A DNA stretch of 64,000 nt, taken from Enoplolaimus lenunculus. Lineage: Eukaryota > Nematoda > Enoplea > Enoplida > Thoracostomopsidae. The notes beneath the pieces are model-generated. The model saw nothing but the letters and a program-made list of their open reading frames with translations, did not search any database and was not told where the DNA came from. The translations under genes and the position numbers were made by a program. The stretch lies in the NCBI GenBank assembly GCA_030248215.1, contig JASANG010003629.1:192501-256500 (forward strand), in the 5' to 3' direction. Positions 1 through 10,298 of the stretch are shown here, one piece after another. Positions within the stretch are counted from its first letter, which is position 1, and the number at the start of each line of letters is the position of its first letter.

Positions 1-654
1 CTGCTGTTCCGATGCCGGAATTGTGATTTTCCCGTTATAAGTTTTTAAGATGATTGAACTTAGATTTTGTTTGTTTCGTTTTGTTTCGTTCATTTGCAAT
101 TATTCTGTTGATTTTTGCTTAGTAAATATTCCAAGTTGATACGCGCATTCCGTCAGCTATATAAACAATTTTTATTGAAACTGTGAATAGTCACGGAAAC
201 ACGCATACTGCAGCAAAAGTTAAGTCATGCACCTTTAAAGTTTTAACAGAATTACTAAAACTTGGTTGCGATTCTGGTTCTGACAGAAAAACTGGATTCC
301 GATTCCAATTCCGCTTCCGACAAAATCTAGACCCGGTTGGAACCCTGCTAATTAGCAGTAAGGTCTGCAAAATTTTCGAAATCGTGAACGCTGAGCTTTG
401 AACGTTAGCATATTATTTTATTTTGACCACGCTTTATTTGGGAGTATAATTTGAACTCTGCAGCTGAATCAGTTCGTTTGTTTTTCACAAATCTAAACTT
501 TTAACTATTTGAATTTTAAGTCTTATCTGTTAGCTCTGACTGTAAACGATACGAGCACTGCAAAATTGGCCCTTATTACTTTTAGGCGCGCCTCGTTTTT
601 TTCACATCACTACCTACAATGAACCATTCAAGACTGCAGACTGCTTTTTGCTAA
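1..654. other. no recognisable feature
   Basis: AT-rich sequence. The small frame at 183-401 shows no family resemblance. The next innexin exon was sought here on the minus strand and was not found. Confidence 0.6.
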
Positions 655-769
655 CGTTTCGTTTTAGGCTCACCTTTGCGCTAAGACATAAGCTTAGGCT
701 ATAGCTTAATCTTAGGAATAATGCTTAGCTTACTGTTTTATGCGCCGTTCGCATTATTAAAATCAGCCG
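655..769 (-). mobile_element. degenerate Family C (TTAGGC-bearing) remnant
   Basis: AAGCTTAGGCTATAGCTTAA and neighbours are worn TTAGGC units, followed by a GGGCC at 769-773. It is too decayed for clear ends. Confidence 0.35.
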
Positions 770-1256
770 GGCCACAGAATGTGTCATAGCCCAGGGTTAA
801 CAACATGGGCGTCCGCAGAAAATTATATTTGGATGGGCACCGAATAATTTTGCGGGCCCTACAATTGCAATTCAAGATTGTTTACTCTTAAACCGAGTCT
901 ATTTGGGGGCACCAGCCAAATTTGGAAGGGCACGGCCACCAATGTACCGCGTTTGGACGCCCCTGGTTAACAACCACTAGTTAGCCCTATCCAAGCTAAA
1001 ATTCACTGTTTCTGCCGCTCGTTGACCCTGCTTCAACAAAATATGCTGTTGACCCTGCCTCAACGCGTGTCAAAACTGGTTTATGAAGCGTTGATGTATG
1101 GTGAACAAAAATTTTTATTTGAGGTAGAGTCAACGAGTGGCAGAGGGTATAAAATAGTGTTGTGACACACGCTGAGGTAGGGTGAACCGAAAATTTTCGC
1201 CAATGTAGGGCTAAACGAGTGGTTGATAGCGCTGGACTATGACACATTGCGTGGCC
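770..1256. mobile_element. Family A TIR element, interrupted by a W element
   Basis: The ends are inverted copies of GGCCAC..AATGTGTCATAG.CCAG (770-794 and about 1231-1256). The interior has repeated GTTGACCCTGC-type and GAGGTAGGGT-type motifs. A W element is inserted at 804-965. A second, more worn copy lies at about 35312-35675, interrupted by an F element. No coding frame is seen. Confidence 0.6.
804..965. mobile_element. Family W hAT MITE with 8-bp target duplication
   Basis: The ends are CATGGGCGTCC and GGACGCCCCTG, imperfect inverted repeats. The flanks GTTAACAA (796-803) and GTTAACAA (966-973) are identical. An 8-bp duplication with CAG...CTG-like ends is the hAT mark. The body contains CAATTGCAATTCAAGATTG, shared with the other W copies. 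Non-coding. Confidence 0.85.
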
Positions 1257-1392
1257 AGGCTGAATTTTACAATATGAGCGGCTCATTACGGTTAGAAAGT
1301 TAGATATGTGAACCAGTGAAACGTGCGTCGGAGTGTATTTCTGAAACAAGTATCAATTGAAAAATCTAAAATATATGCAATATTTTGCATAC

Positions 1393-1520
1393 CTGAGTGC
1401 CAATAGAGCATACCACGCCATATTATACATGGAACGTAGAACATGAGCGCCTCGATAGCGAGTATAAAAGGCACCCATTGATAGTAGCCGATTTGTCTGT
1501 GACGTCGCTCGTATATCGAC
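1393..1520 (-). CDS. unc-7: UNC-7-type innexin, second recognised coding exon
   Basis: This 128-bp exon continues the innexin frame. The preceding exon ends in phase 2 (AG) and the first base here (G) completes an Arg codon, giving IPR followed by [18 protein letters not shown]. It contains the family signature YYQWVPF and the second membrane segment (about [17 protein letters not shown]), followed by RGMLYWHSG, which matches the UNC-9/UNC-7 order residue by residue as I remember it. The acceptor is TGCCCTCAG and the donor is CAG|GTATGC. The exon ends in phase 1 inside a Gly codon. The next exon (cytoplasmic loop, third and fourth membrane segments, C-terminus) is not found in bases 1-1392, so the gene runs off the window. 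Nothing in the two exons looks broken. Confidence 0.93.
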
Positions 1521-2276
1521 CTGAGGGCACAGTATAATATTCACTTTAATTAAATCTGGTATACCCCGCATACGTATTTTGGGCAAGTTTCCAGCATACT
1601 TTGTTTACAATAATTTCACAATACATAGACGGTGTTAATGTTCTCTAATTAGAAAATTAGCATACACATTTGCATGCATTCGCTAACATTTTTACACATT
1701 GCGATAAGTTGAACGATTAGTTAACTATAATAATGCAAATTTCAAATATTAATACACAGAAACAACAAAATTTCTGAATTCATTCAAGCAGAGAGATGAG
1801 AAAGTACGAAGTGAATTTGCGAAAATAATTTAACTTTTTGATTGAAAACATACGATTTTTTCATATTTTTGGCTTTGTTAAATGACAGTTTTTGCGTATT
1901 CTGCCACTTATAGTGAAAACTTTCGTTTCGTTCTTTGGTTTGAAACAGTTCAAATTTACCCCGTCATTTATCAACAACACCAAAACCATTGCTTTTTCTG
2001 GTGATAATCACACTCCTCCAGTTAGAAATTTTTCAATCTACCAGTGTGATTTAATTGTCAATGACTGTAATTACTTAGCTAAGCCTGACAATTTTTAAGC
2101 TTACTCATACACCAGTGCTTCGAACTGAAAATGTTCACTGAACAGTTACATTTCTAGATTCAGCCACTACGTATGTTTTATTTAGTGTTGCGTTTGGTTT
2201 CTCGGTCGCTTCGCTAGCTCTCGATTCATTGTAGTTCAGGCTAAAAACAACAACTCCCCTCGCCCTACGCGTTTAC
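1521..2276 (-). other. innexin intron
   Basis: This is the 756-bp intron between the two innexin exons, GT...AG on the minus strand. It is AT-rich and mostly unique-looking. A short stretch at about 2190-2230 (GCGTTTGG...CGGTCGCTTCGC) resembles the hairpin core of the H family and may be a small remnant. Confidence 0.8.
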
Positions 2277-2977
2277 CTAGGAATCTGTTCTTGCATTGGA
2301 AGCCAATAAGTGTTTTGTACCCAACAATAGTTTTCCGTATACTGTTCCATGGCGTCGGTGAACGTTGCCGGGACCCAGCATTGTATCGGGAATCCGACAT
2401 ACTGTTTGGCACTGACAAGGATTGCAAAACTGATTAAAATGGTTGTCGAATAAAAATAATTCAGCTTATCAACAAAATCGTCATCGAGTCGCGGTTGTAG
2501 TGACTTGAACGCGGATGCTAAATAATACAGAAGCATGCCGGGACCACTGCCTTCGCCGCTTTTTTTATTGCCAGCCGCAGTTGCCGCTCCGGGACCGTGT
2601 CCTCCACCGCCACCGCCGGCTAAGATTCCCGGTGGCGGATGATGATGTGAATGTGGACCCGCGAGTGGTCCACGAGGTCCTGCGCCTAGCGCTGATGTAG
2701 GCCCAGGCGCTGATTGGCGTCCAACTCCACGAGGGCCTACGCCTAATCCGGCGAACCCAGTTGAGTAATGTGCACTTGAACCGTTCGGTACTCCGCCGTA
2801 TCCGACTGGTGGGACGCCAACTGCTCCACCGCCTGCTCGATAAGGTAAATATGGGGGTTGGATTAAACGCTGTTCAACTCCGCTCGATGCTGGTTGAAAC
2901 GAAAGTGGCTGTGACGGTTGAGAAAGACGAAGTTGTTGTTGCTCAAATTGACGCGATTTATCAGTGGTTGATGTTCG
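2277..2977 (-). CDS. unc-7: UNC-7-type innexin, long N-terminal coding exon (partial gene)
   Basis: Innexins form the gap junctions and hemichannels of invertebrates, as oligomers in the plasma membrane. The exon reads 233 codons plus 2 bases. Codons 1-147 are a Gln/Ser/Pro/Gly-rich extension with runs of Gly and His. Met148 (ATG at 2536) begins the conserved core: [13 protein letters not shown] (164-176), first membrane segment about 178-196 with [11 protein letters not shown], then the first extracellular loop with the two cysteines Cys200 and Cys218 in the innexin pattern ([19 protein letters not shown]). The exon is bounded by a strong nematode acceptor (TTTTTAG just right of 2977) and by a donor AG|GTAAAC at 2277/2276. 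From memory, the core is closest to C. elegans UNC-7/UNC-9, and a long low-complexity N-terminus is typical of UNC-7, hence the symbol. A shorter form could start at Met148. No Met lies in codons 1-147, so the long form needs an upstream exon that I cannot place with confidence. Confidence 0.93.
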
Positions 2978-3364
2978 CTAAAAATGAAACAAAATACTGA
3001 TAAACTCAAGCGCCATGGCAACAAGGGTATCACAAGGGTCTGGTCGATACCCGTACGCAAAGGCATACGCGGGGGGTTCGAGGTTTCGGGTGTCTACACC
3101 TCCCCTCCCACTTGGGATTTTTGTACACGTCTTTAAATACGGTTTCAGTGCGCAGCACAAGAAACTCCCCATCGAAATTTTTACGGAGCGTATCACTCCC
3201 ACGTTCCAGAATCGTGGCTAGGTCCATGCGCCAACAATATTTCAAGACCCAGAAACGGGCGTCACCATCAAAGTGTACAGCTTGCTTCCGAGGCTCTCAA
3301 ATCGACGCGATTTTTCAATAGATAATTTTCGCTAAGAAGTTACAAATAATACTCATTGATCAAC
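2978..3364. other. 5' flank or intron next to the innexin exon
   Basis: It holds the innexin acceptor at its left edge and the exon-edge copy at 3296-3331. The block at 3005-3220 is locally GC-richer (for example ACGCGGGGGGTTCGAGGTTT) and belongs to no family that I could find repeated elsewhere in the window. Confidence 0.5.
3296..3331 (-). other. diverged copy of the innexin exon 5' edge, with acceptor
   Basis: On the minus strand, TTCTTAG is followed by 12 codons reading RKLSIEKSRRFE. They align without gaps to the first 12 codons of the long innexin exon ([12 protein letters not shown]), with 29 of 36 bases identical and the acceptor also conserved. The frame stays open to a GTGACG site near 3265, which would give a 22-codon phase-0 cassette, and then meets a TGA. 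It is either a relic of a local duplication or a small alternative exon. Expression is unknown. Confidence 0.6.
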
Positions 3365-3529
3365 GGCCAATGTAAGGAACAGGTGCGGAACAGTATTATA
3401 AGCATATTCCTAAGCCGAAGCCTAAGTCTAAGCGTAAACCTAAACCAAGCAAAAAATTACTCTAAAGCTTAAACTTACTCTTTTCTAGTCCCGCAGAAAA
3501 ACATTCCGCCCCTGATCTTTACATGGGCC
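3365..3529 (+). mobile_element. Family C MITE carrying TTAGGC-type array
   Basis: Family C elements have about 20-25-bp inverted ends of the type GGCCCATGTATAGAACAGGG, then CGGAACAGTAGTATAAGCAT, an internal array of CCTAAG hexamers (TTAGGC on the other strand), an A-rich block with AAAAATAGTCTAAAGCTTAA, and a right end reading CCGGCCCTG...ACATGGGCC. This copy starts GGCCAATGTAAGGAACAGG and ends ACATGGGCC. Its hexamers are mostly worn. Confidence 0.75.
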
Positions 3530-5159
3530 CAAAGGTTTTCGTTCGTTAGCCCCAACGAGTTCGACCGTGAAGCTCTTATTAAACTGAGTAATTGTGTCAA
3601 AATTAATTTCATACCAGCGACCCAGTTTCTATTTCCAACTTGAGAAAACGTCCTATAAATTTTTGCGTGAAAAGTTTCAAATTGATGTTGGACTGTAAAC
3701 GAATTTTAAAAATTCGGTTGGTTTTCTAATAACTGATAGGTGAACATGCTCTAATATTTGGTCATTTTGTTCGTTGTAGATGGAGTAAAAGTATTTATTG
3801 CCATGACGTTGAATCCATCTTTCTTAGCTTAGACTAAAGCCGACGATTCTATCATTCCCATTGTATCATCACCACAAAAGAAAACAAAAAACCCAAGAAA
3901 AAAAAAAAAAAAAAAAAAAAGAAAAACGACACAGCGAAACCAAAGAAAAGAACAAACAGCGAAACAAAAAAAAAAAAAAGAAAAAAAAAAAAAAAAAACC
4001 ACAAATATCCCTCCACTACAATCCAAAAAACTAAACAAAACCAAAACCACAATAAGACAAAAACTAAACAAAAAAAAATAAAAAAAAAAAAAAAAAAAAT
4101 AACAAACCAAAACAAACAAAAAACCACACATGTACAGCAAATTACATGTATAATTCATAGTTGACTTAGAAAAATTAGAAATATACCTGTAGCTGCTAAG
4201 TAATGCATCATCCACAATAAAATACTTTGCCCCAAAACTGGGGGTTTGAGTAGTTTTTAAACTAAACTGTTTTGGGTAACTATTAAACCATATAAATGGT
4301 ACCGTTGAACTACAGTGTGTGGAAATCTATTAATTGGCGTCTTTTAATCTATTTCATAGGGCGTTCATATTCGGTTTGATGAGCACAATTTGTTACTTCG
4401 ACGTAAGAAGTTGTTACGACCTTGTAATGTTTATAGTTTATTAGACTCAGCGGAGGAATTCACAACAAGAAAACATATGCTTAAAATTTTAATTCAAATT
4501 TTCTAATTATAAGGGTTGTTCAGTTTGTTCCAATTAAAGGTTAAGGAACATAGCCTAAAAATCAACCAATATTTCAACATATATATTTATTTATATATAT
4601 GTATATGTATATATATCTTTACCCAAATTTCAGTCTAAAAAGCGCAACAAACATAGAAAAATAGTTTTTCTCATCTTTAAATGGCACTAAAATTCTTAAA
4701 ATGTAGTCGAGATCGTAGCTAAATTAGGCAAATGTAACATGGTTTATTCTATATACAAAACACAACAGGGCCGTCTGTTCAGTATTTCACTTTGGGACGT
4801 GTAATACCTTTAGGTAAAAGAATCTTTCTACCTATTGTAGCGAGCGAGAAATTTTTTTGACGTCTAGCATACAGTAGATTATTCTTAAGCATGAAAAAAG
4901 ATGATTTTAGTGTTCATTTAAGTATTTCAAAAAGCCATGTATTGCCGTAACCCTCGTGTACTTCTACAACACACATGCGATCCAATAGCTGATACCCACA
5001 CAAATGTATTCACGTTAATTAATAAATATTCGCGTATGTATGTTACAGCTTAAACTGACTGATTCAAATAAACTCACATTGAAATCTAGTGCTCAATATT
5101 GTGCTCGCATACCACAGACGAATCCAGGGACACAATCATTCTATGTTCAGCCCGCGGCA
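3530..5159. other. unassigned AT-rich stretch
   Basis: Apart from the A-rich tract and a short TATATATGTATATG run near 4577-4615, I see no gene, transposon end or repeat shared with the rest of the window. Confidence 0.5.
3893..4110. repeat. A-rich low-complexity tract
   Basis: Long A runs broken by C and G (AAAAAC-type words). It gives phenylalanine-rich open frames on the minus strand, which are artefacts of composition. Confidence 0.9.
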
Positions 5160-5300
5160 ATGGTCAAAACAAAAATTGAGCAGCAAAATTTAGTACTAAA
5201 ATTGCGTTTGGCTTATCGCTCGCTTCGCTCATGTGCTTTTCTTCTTTTAACACATATCGTCTACGCTTCCCCCCGTCATCACAAAATTTTTGGATTGTCT
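5160..5300 (+). mobile_element. Family H hAT-like repeat, fragment
   Basis: Family H is the most widespread core in the window. It has TTTTGTATTAAGATTTAGTA, then CTAAAATTGCGTTTGGCTTC, then a CTCGCTCGCTTCGCTCGCGA hairpin, between ends of the type CAGTGGCGGATCCAG / CTGGATCCGCC. Those ends are typical of hAT elements. This fragment keeps the core and the hairpin. Confidence 0.65.
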
Positions 5301-5718
5301 ACGGTCGCAAACTCCGAGTCTAAATTTGAACAAAAGAACATTCTGCTAGCGGTGATGCTTGAAAAGTCTACGCTTTTTTGGTGTTGACTATTGCAAGCTT
5401 GCAACTATTTTTGGTTGAGTTTTAAAAGTAATCAATGTTTGTGCGGTTTGAATACCTGCTCACGCAAGGGTCAAACATGCGACCTCATAATTTTGAGTTA
5501 ATATTTAGTTTGGGTTGCCAGTAATGTTTAGCAAACGCCCGAGAATAAACGCGTATCGTTAGGCTGTTCGCAACAAGGAATTGCTCGCGAATTAGCCAGC
5601 GAGGATTGTGACGACAACAATTTTTCTGTTGTCATAGAACGCTTGTAATGCTGTAATTTTTCCGTCAGAGGCCGATAATGACTATAACTCGTCGTCCCCC
5701 ATTCGTATAGTTGCATGA

Positions 5719-5879
5719 ACTGTTGCCAGCTCACTTTGCAACGGGGGCTAAAAATTTTTCTGGACGGGCATACAAGATGTCTTTACAAGCAAGGTTGTTG
5801 ACAATTTTCTACGGGGGAGCAATATTCTTCCAATGGGGGGGGCTGAGTGCTACTAGTCCCCCTCTGGCAGCGAGCCTGT
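5719..5879 (+). mobile_element. Family B hAT-like MITE
   Basis: Family B consensus: ends CAGGCCCGTAGCCAG / CTGGCTACGGGCCTG, left interior CTCACCTTGCTAGGGGGGCT, middle GACTTACAAGCAAGGTTGAA, right interior GGGGGGCTGAGCCCCCC. It is about 165-175 bp and non-coding. This copy runs from TTGCCAGCTCACTTTGC to GCGAGCCTG, with worn ends. Confidence 0.7.
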
Positions 5880-6033
5880 CAAAGAGTGTCATATATTATA
5901 CGGGTATAATTGTGTATGATTTGCTATTTTTAAATGAGAACCATCCGCCGCTGTGTAACGGCAATTGGATTGAAAACAAACGATTCGAGTTGAACGCTGT
6001 TTAACCCATAGTAGAAACATTGTCAGAACAATT

Positions 6034-6222
6034 GGTCCATATATAGAACAGGACCGGAACAGTAGTATAAGCATATTTTTAAGCCTAAGCCTAAGCCTAA
6101 GCCTAAACCTAAGCGTATGGATGAGCCTATTCCTAAGCCTTAGCCTAAGCCTAAGCAAAAAATAGTCTAATGCTTAAACTGACTCTATTATAGCCCACGC
6201 GAAAAACGATCCGGCCCTGTTT
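6034..6222 (+). mobile_element. Family C MITE with TTAGGC array
   Basis: Left end GGTCCATATATAGAACAGG. There are two hexamer blocks (about 6092-6114 and 6130-6155) split by GTATGGATGAGCCTATTC, the same layout as the copy at 63788. The right end stops at CCGGCCCTGTTT without the final ACATGGGCC. Confidence 0.8.
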
Positions 6223-6362
6223 AATAAAGTAAGATTTGAATTTTATAAAAAGTTATTCTGGTTGCGCCGTGATAACACGAATTTGAAACTTTAAATTTTG
6301 CGCAAGTTTTCTACTTATTAAAATTAATGTAGATACATGCGATGAAACAAATAAAACGGAGC

Positions 6363-6672
6363 AAGAGTGCATGATACCAGAGTATGTAACTGTTGCGGTT
6401 TCGCATGGTACACAATGTACCCGGCACGCGTTGGGTTTTTGACCGATCCCACTTATTTAAAGAAGGGAACAACCTGCGCAAACCATGTCACTTTATGTAT
6501 CCAGTATAAAAAATATTCCGGTTATTAGTGTAATTTAGGGTTATTCGTATGACAGCGATCCATCCCTTTTAAATAAGGGGGTCGGCTAAAAACGCAACGC
6601 CCGGTGGCATATTTTGTACCATGCGGAACCTACAGAGTTGTACGCTGTTGTTAAGGGTATCGTACACTCTTG
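6363..6672. mobile_element. Family L long-palindrome element
   Basis: Family L is a 290-330-bp foldback. The outer arms read AGAGTGCATGATAC and GGTACAAAATGTACC. The inner arms carry CAACGC...TTGGCCGACCCC and CTTATTTAGAAGGG, mirrored as CTAAATAAGGGGGTCGGCCA. The centre holds CATATGACAGCGACC. No protein is encoded. This copy is nearly complete. Confidence 0.75.
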
Positions 6673-7162
6673 GACATAGCAAGAGATGGATTATATTAAT
6701 TATAAAATTGTAGTTAGAACATGGGGTGATATTGCAATTCGTCCCCCGAAAACTCGTTGCCCTACAGCTTGTAATTCAGACAAATGAGTCAACTGTTATC
6801 ATCAAACAAGTGATCGGACGCTATCCCAAGCCCCAAGCAACCCGACTATGTATAACTTGTGAACCACTGGTCCAATAAGGAAAAATTTAAACCGTTTCGA
6901 CTCCGTCCCGCAAGCTGCGTTTAGTGGTATATTTATTCGTAACCTTTTTCAAAACACATTCTAAGTACCAAGACTGACATTGGGACCGAAAAATATACAA
7001 TGTAAGGAACATTTGAATTATCAATGTGGAATGATTAGAGAAGGTCATAGAATGCTCAAACACATGTGCCAAAAAGTTTCAAAATCCGACCACTTTTGGG
7101 TCAAACGCAAGCTGCAATTTAACCAGAAAAAAATAGTCAAATTATTACCATCTACTATGGAG
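6673..7162. other. no recognisable feature
   Basis: Unique-looking AT-rich DNA between an L and an E element. The short frames at 6887-7165 show no family features. Confidence 0.5.
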
Positions 7163-7385
7163 TAAAACAAAAGATTGGTGAGTCAAATTGACTCTCTCGG
7201 AAATAGGCTTTTCCTGACTACACAAACGGAGTCAAAATTCGACTCCGCCAGAGTCAAATTCGATGCAATGAATCGCTGAGTGACTCGAATTTGACCCTGG
7301 CGAAGTCAAATTTGACTCAAATTGTGTAGTGAAGAAAAGCTTATTTCGGAGACAGTCAATTTGACTCCCCATTTTTTACAGTGTA
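7163..7385. mobile_element. Family E palindromic MITE
   Basis: Family E elements are near-perfect foldbacks: CACTGCAAAAAATGGTGAGT, CAAATTGACTCTCTCC, AAAATAGGCTT, a centre rich in GAGTCAAATTCGACTC, then the mirror image ending in GCAGTGTA. TA flanks suggest Tc1/mariner-type insertion. In this copy the left end is worn and the right end (TTTTTTACAGTGTA) is intact. Confidence 0.75.
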
Positions 7386-7768
7386 CCAGCCTACCAACAT
7401 TTAGTTTCAAATTTTTGCTAAATTTATCATTTAAAAAACTAACTTTCAATGGATCAGTTGTGATAAACGAAATTCCACGTGAAGACATCCGATATATTCA
7501 TACGAGCGATCGCAGCAAAACCATCGTAGCAGTTTATTGTACCAACATTTACAAATTGGCAACATTTATATAAATATGCCTAATTGTCTCAAGAGCAAAC
7601 AAACTTTCACTACAATTTTTTAAGTAAACTTTGGTTGAAACAAACCGTTTATTGAAGTTTAAGGGGTGCGCTAGAGTTACCCCCAACGCTTCCTGTATCC
7701 GGTTTAGTTGCTACGATTGTTTTTTAGTAGACAAGTGAATCTTTTATATATAGTTAACCTCCGTTAGG

Positions 7769-7974
7769 GTTACGCCATACTTGTGACGTCCAGCGCCGTC
7801 CATCACCGTCCGTTACCCGTACGGCGCTGTTTGTAATCGTCCGTCACCACGCGTTATCGTACGTGAGTTATTTGCGTACGATACCATACGGGTGACGGAC
7901 GGCGCTGGACGGTCCCGTGCGGGTGACGGAAGGTTGCCGGACGGCGTCGCATGTCAACAAAAGTATAGCGCAAC
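7769..7974. mobile_element. Family J TIR element
   Basis: GC-rich element with ends GTTACGCCATACTTGTG and its inverse CAAAAGTATAGCGCAAC. The interior is built of CCGTCCGTCACC / GGTGACGGACGG words around a TCGTACG...CGTACGA core. Other copies are at 36116-36289 (nested in H), with fragments near 37850 and 61090. Confidence 0.7.
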
Positions 7975-8117
7975 ACTTGACAGAAATTGCTAAACTGCAC
8001 TTTTGGGGCAATATATTTAAAATGTTTAGGATTTTTCACAAATCAAGATGCGAACGCCCCGGAACATCCAAATATTCTAGCCACCCGCTATAACTCTATA
8101 AACACGACTACTGTAAT

Positions 8118-8311
8118 AGCCAATGTTACTTGCGAAGGTGTAACAGTAGTATAAAAGCATATTCCTAAGCCTTTAAGCATCAGCGTAAAGATTAGCCTAT
8201 ACCTAACCGTAATCGTAAGCCTAACCCTAAGTTAAAAAATTAGTCTAAAGCTTAACCTTGCTCTATTACAGTCCCGTAAATAACGCTTCATCCTTCAACA
8301 TAACATGGTCC
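8118..8311 (+). mobile_element. Family C MITE, ACTTTAAGG-type ends
   Basis: The left end GCCAATGTTACTT and right end AACATGGTCC belong to the second terminal subtype of C (GGCCAATGTTACTTTAAGGG). The hexamers are heavily worn (CCTAACCGTAATCGTAAGCC). Confidence 0.65.
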
Positions 8312-8855
8312 ACTATAATCATACAGTATATATATACAATGCTGCAATTGTTGAAAACTTTCACACTATAGTAACCATTGGTCCGCAGCTAACAACCGAA
8401 ATCAGACCCGCAGTTGGCTCAACGTAAACGGCGGGGACACGAAAACAAACCGAGAACACCCCCACACGAATTTATAACAGCTTATAAAAACGGCTAAACA
8501 TTTTTCTAGAAAAGTTTAAAATTTATAAGAAGGACTGAGCTCTCTGGACCTCCCCAACCGCAGATGGCTACGAACTCGAATTTAAAGTTTCTATAATTCT
8601 GTACATTTTAGTCGCATGGTCGATTAGGACACAACCGTGTGTAATTTCCTTTATTTCTTTGCGGTCAACGCTGTAGCGGTCACACTGAAGAGCGCAACAT
8701 GGGCAACAGTGAAAATTTAGTCCAAATTTAATCAGTGATTTGTGTAGTGTTCGTTATGCAACTTTATACAGAATATAAATATCTACGCTCGGCTTTAACT
8801 GGACAACGGGCATCGTGGACGTTCATCGATTGGTTTTCATGATGAACCATCTCTT
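8312..8855. other. no recognisable feature
   Basis: Between two C elements. I see no repeat shared with the rest of the window and no credible coding frame. Confidence 0.45.
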
Positions 8856-9043
8856 GGCCCATGTACTACTTTAAGGTACGTCCAGCTTCGCTGGTGGGTC
8901 CATAAAAGAGTAGGTTTAGATTCTAGATTACAGTTTTTTGCTTTGGGTTAGGCTTAGGCTTAGGAACACATTTTTGCAACGCTTAGGCTTAGGCTTAGGA
9001 ATACGCATAATCTACTGTTACGCCGCTTAAAGTAACATTGGCC
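8856..9043 (-). mobile_element. Family C MITE, ACTTTAAGG-type ends, inverted
   Basis: It begins GGCCCATGTACTACTTTAAG and ends CTTAAAGTAACATTGGCC. Two TTAGGC blocks are separated by AACACATTTTTGCAACGC, the same order as the copies at 30582 and 38137. Confidence 0.8.
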
Positions 9044-9139
9044 CTTTATGGTTTAATGTCGATAGTGGTGAACTTTTACTGTATTCATCACTGGCTGATC
9101 CAGAGCGAGCCATCGAAGCCATGGCCTTTGAATAGGTAT

Positions 9140-9275
9140 CAATAGCAAAAATTTATATTAAGATTTAGTACTAAAATGGTGTTTTAGCTTTTTGCTCGCT
9201 TAATTAACGAGTTTGCTTTACTATCGCATCGACACTCCCGTCAGATGTGTTTTGGATCCGTCACTGGCTATGTGT
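9140..9275 (+). mobile_element. Family H repeat, fragment
   Basis: It keeps ATATTAAGATTTAGTACTAA, CTTTTTGCTCGCTTAATTAA and the GGATCCGTCACTGGC end. The hairpin is altered. Confidence 0.6.
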
Positions 9276-9423
9276 CAAAAAATGTCATGTGACCAGCAAC
9301 ATTTTCGAGATGTTTTTGGTTGAAAATATTATGCTTTTCAACGTTTTGTTTTCATTTTTCCTAATACTTTTATTAACGTCAGGTGTTGCGAGAGAACAAT
9401 ACATATACCTTAACTCTATAGAA

Positions 9424-9737
9424 GCAAGAGTCCATGATTGAAAAGTGTACAACTCTGCAGGTCCTGCATGGTACAAAATGTACCACCTGGCGTAGGCGTT
9501 TTTGCGACACCCCTTATTTAGAGGGCGTCGCTGTCATATGCAATAACCCTTAATTAAACAATAAGCGGAGAATTTTTGATGCCGAATGCATAAAGTGCCA
9601 TGGTTTGCACAAGTTGTACCTACCCATTCTAAATAAGGGGGGTTGGCCAAAAACGCAACGCGTACCGGGTACATTTTTCGTTCACAGAATGTACCAAGTT
9701 GCATACTCTTGTTGAAGTATACATCATCCACTTTTGA
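9424..9737. mobile_element. Family L element, first of an adjacent pair
   Basis: AGAGTCCATGATTG and GGTACAAAATGTACCACC on the left. AATAAGGGGGGTTGGCC and the GTTGCATACTCTTG arm on the right. The next L copy starts a few bases later in the same orientation. Confidence 0.75.
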
Positions 9738-9743
9738 TAGAAC

Positions 9744-10030
9744 TAAGAGTGCATGATACTCTGTAACAAGAATGTGCAATTTTGCGGATCCCGCATTTTA
9801 CAAAATATACAACCGGCTGTTGCAATTTTGGCCGACCCCCGTTATTTAGAAGGGTAAATTAAAGTATGAGGGGAGCATTTTGATGCCGGGTACCTAAAGT
9901 GTCATGGTTCGCACAGGTTGTAGCCCCTCTAAATAAGGGAGGTCGGCCGAAAACACAACGCCCGGTGGAACATTTTGTATTTTGTGGAACCCCAAGAGTT
10001 GCTTGCACACTGTTGTAATATGTACTCTTC
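9744..10030. mobile_element. Family L element, second of an adjacent pair
   Basis: It starts AAGAGTGCATGATACTC and ends GTACTCTTC. Inner arms GGCCGACCCCCGTTATTTAG and CTAAATAAGGGAGGTCGGCC are clear. The head-to-tail pair suggests insertion of one copy beside another, or a tandem duplication that has since diverged. Confidence 0.75.
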
Positions 10031-10298
10031 ATAGATCTGATCATTGTGTTAAAAAATCAAGTTTTGAATTATCTTTATACGTATATAGGAACCAGTAAGT
10101 ACATATTGCTTGTTGGTTTAGCGACAGCTCTTACCGCCTGGGTTAGAATCGGCTTGGCTTTAGGGTCGACGTCATGTGCAGGTATGCAGTGTCGCTATTT
10201 GGATGTCGAATAGAAAACAAAAAAATTAAAACGGAAATAAAGTTAATCAACGGTGACTATAGCATTTTGATTTGTAACGCGGTTTGCAATAGGATCTA

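Noticed and set aside
996-1349. 117-codon minus-strand frame as the next innexin exon
   Set aside because: It is a translation of the A element and shows none of the expected innexin loop or third membrane segment.
3829-4215. phenylalanine-rich frames of 91-128 codons, looking like a membrane protein
   Set aside because: They read an A-rich low-complexity tract backwards. Composition explains them fully.
10110-10170. tRNA-like TGGTTTAGCGACAGCTC...GGGTTAGAATC
   Set aside because: No cloverleaf could be drawn. It may be a decayed SINE but is not supported.
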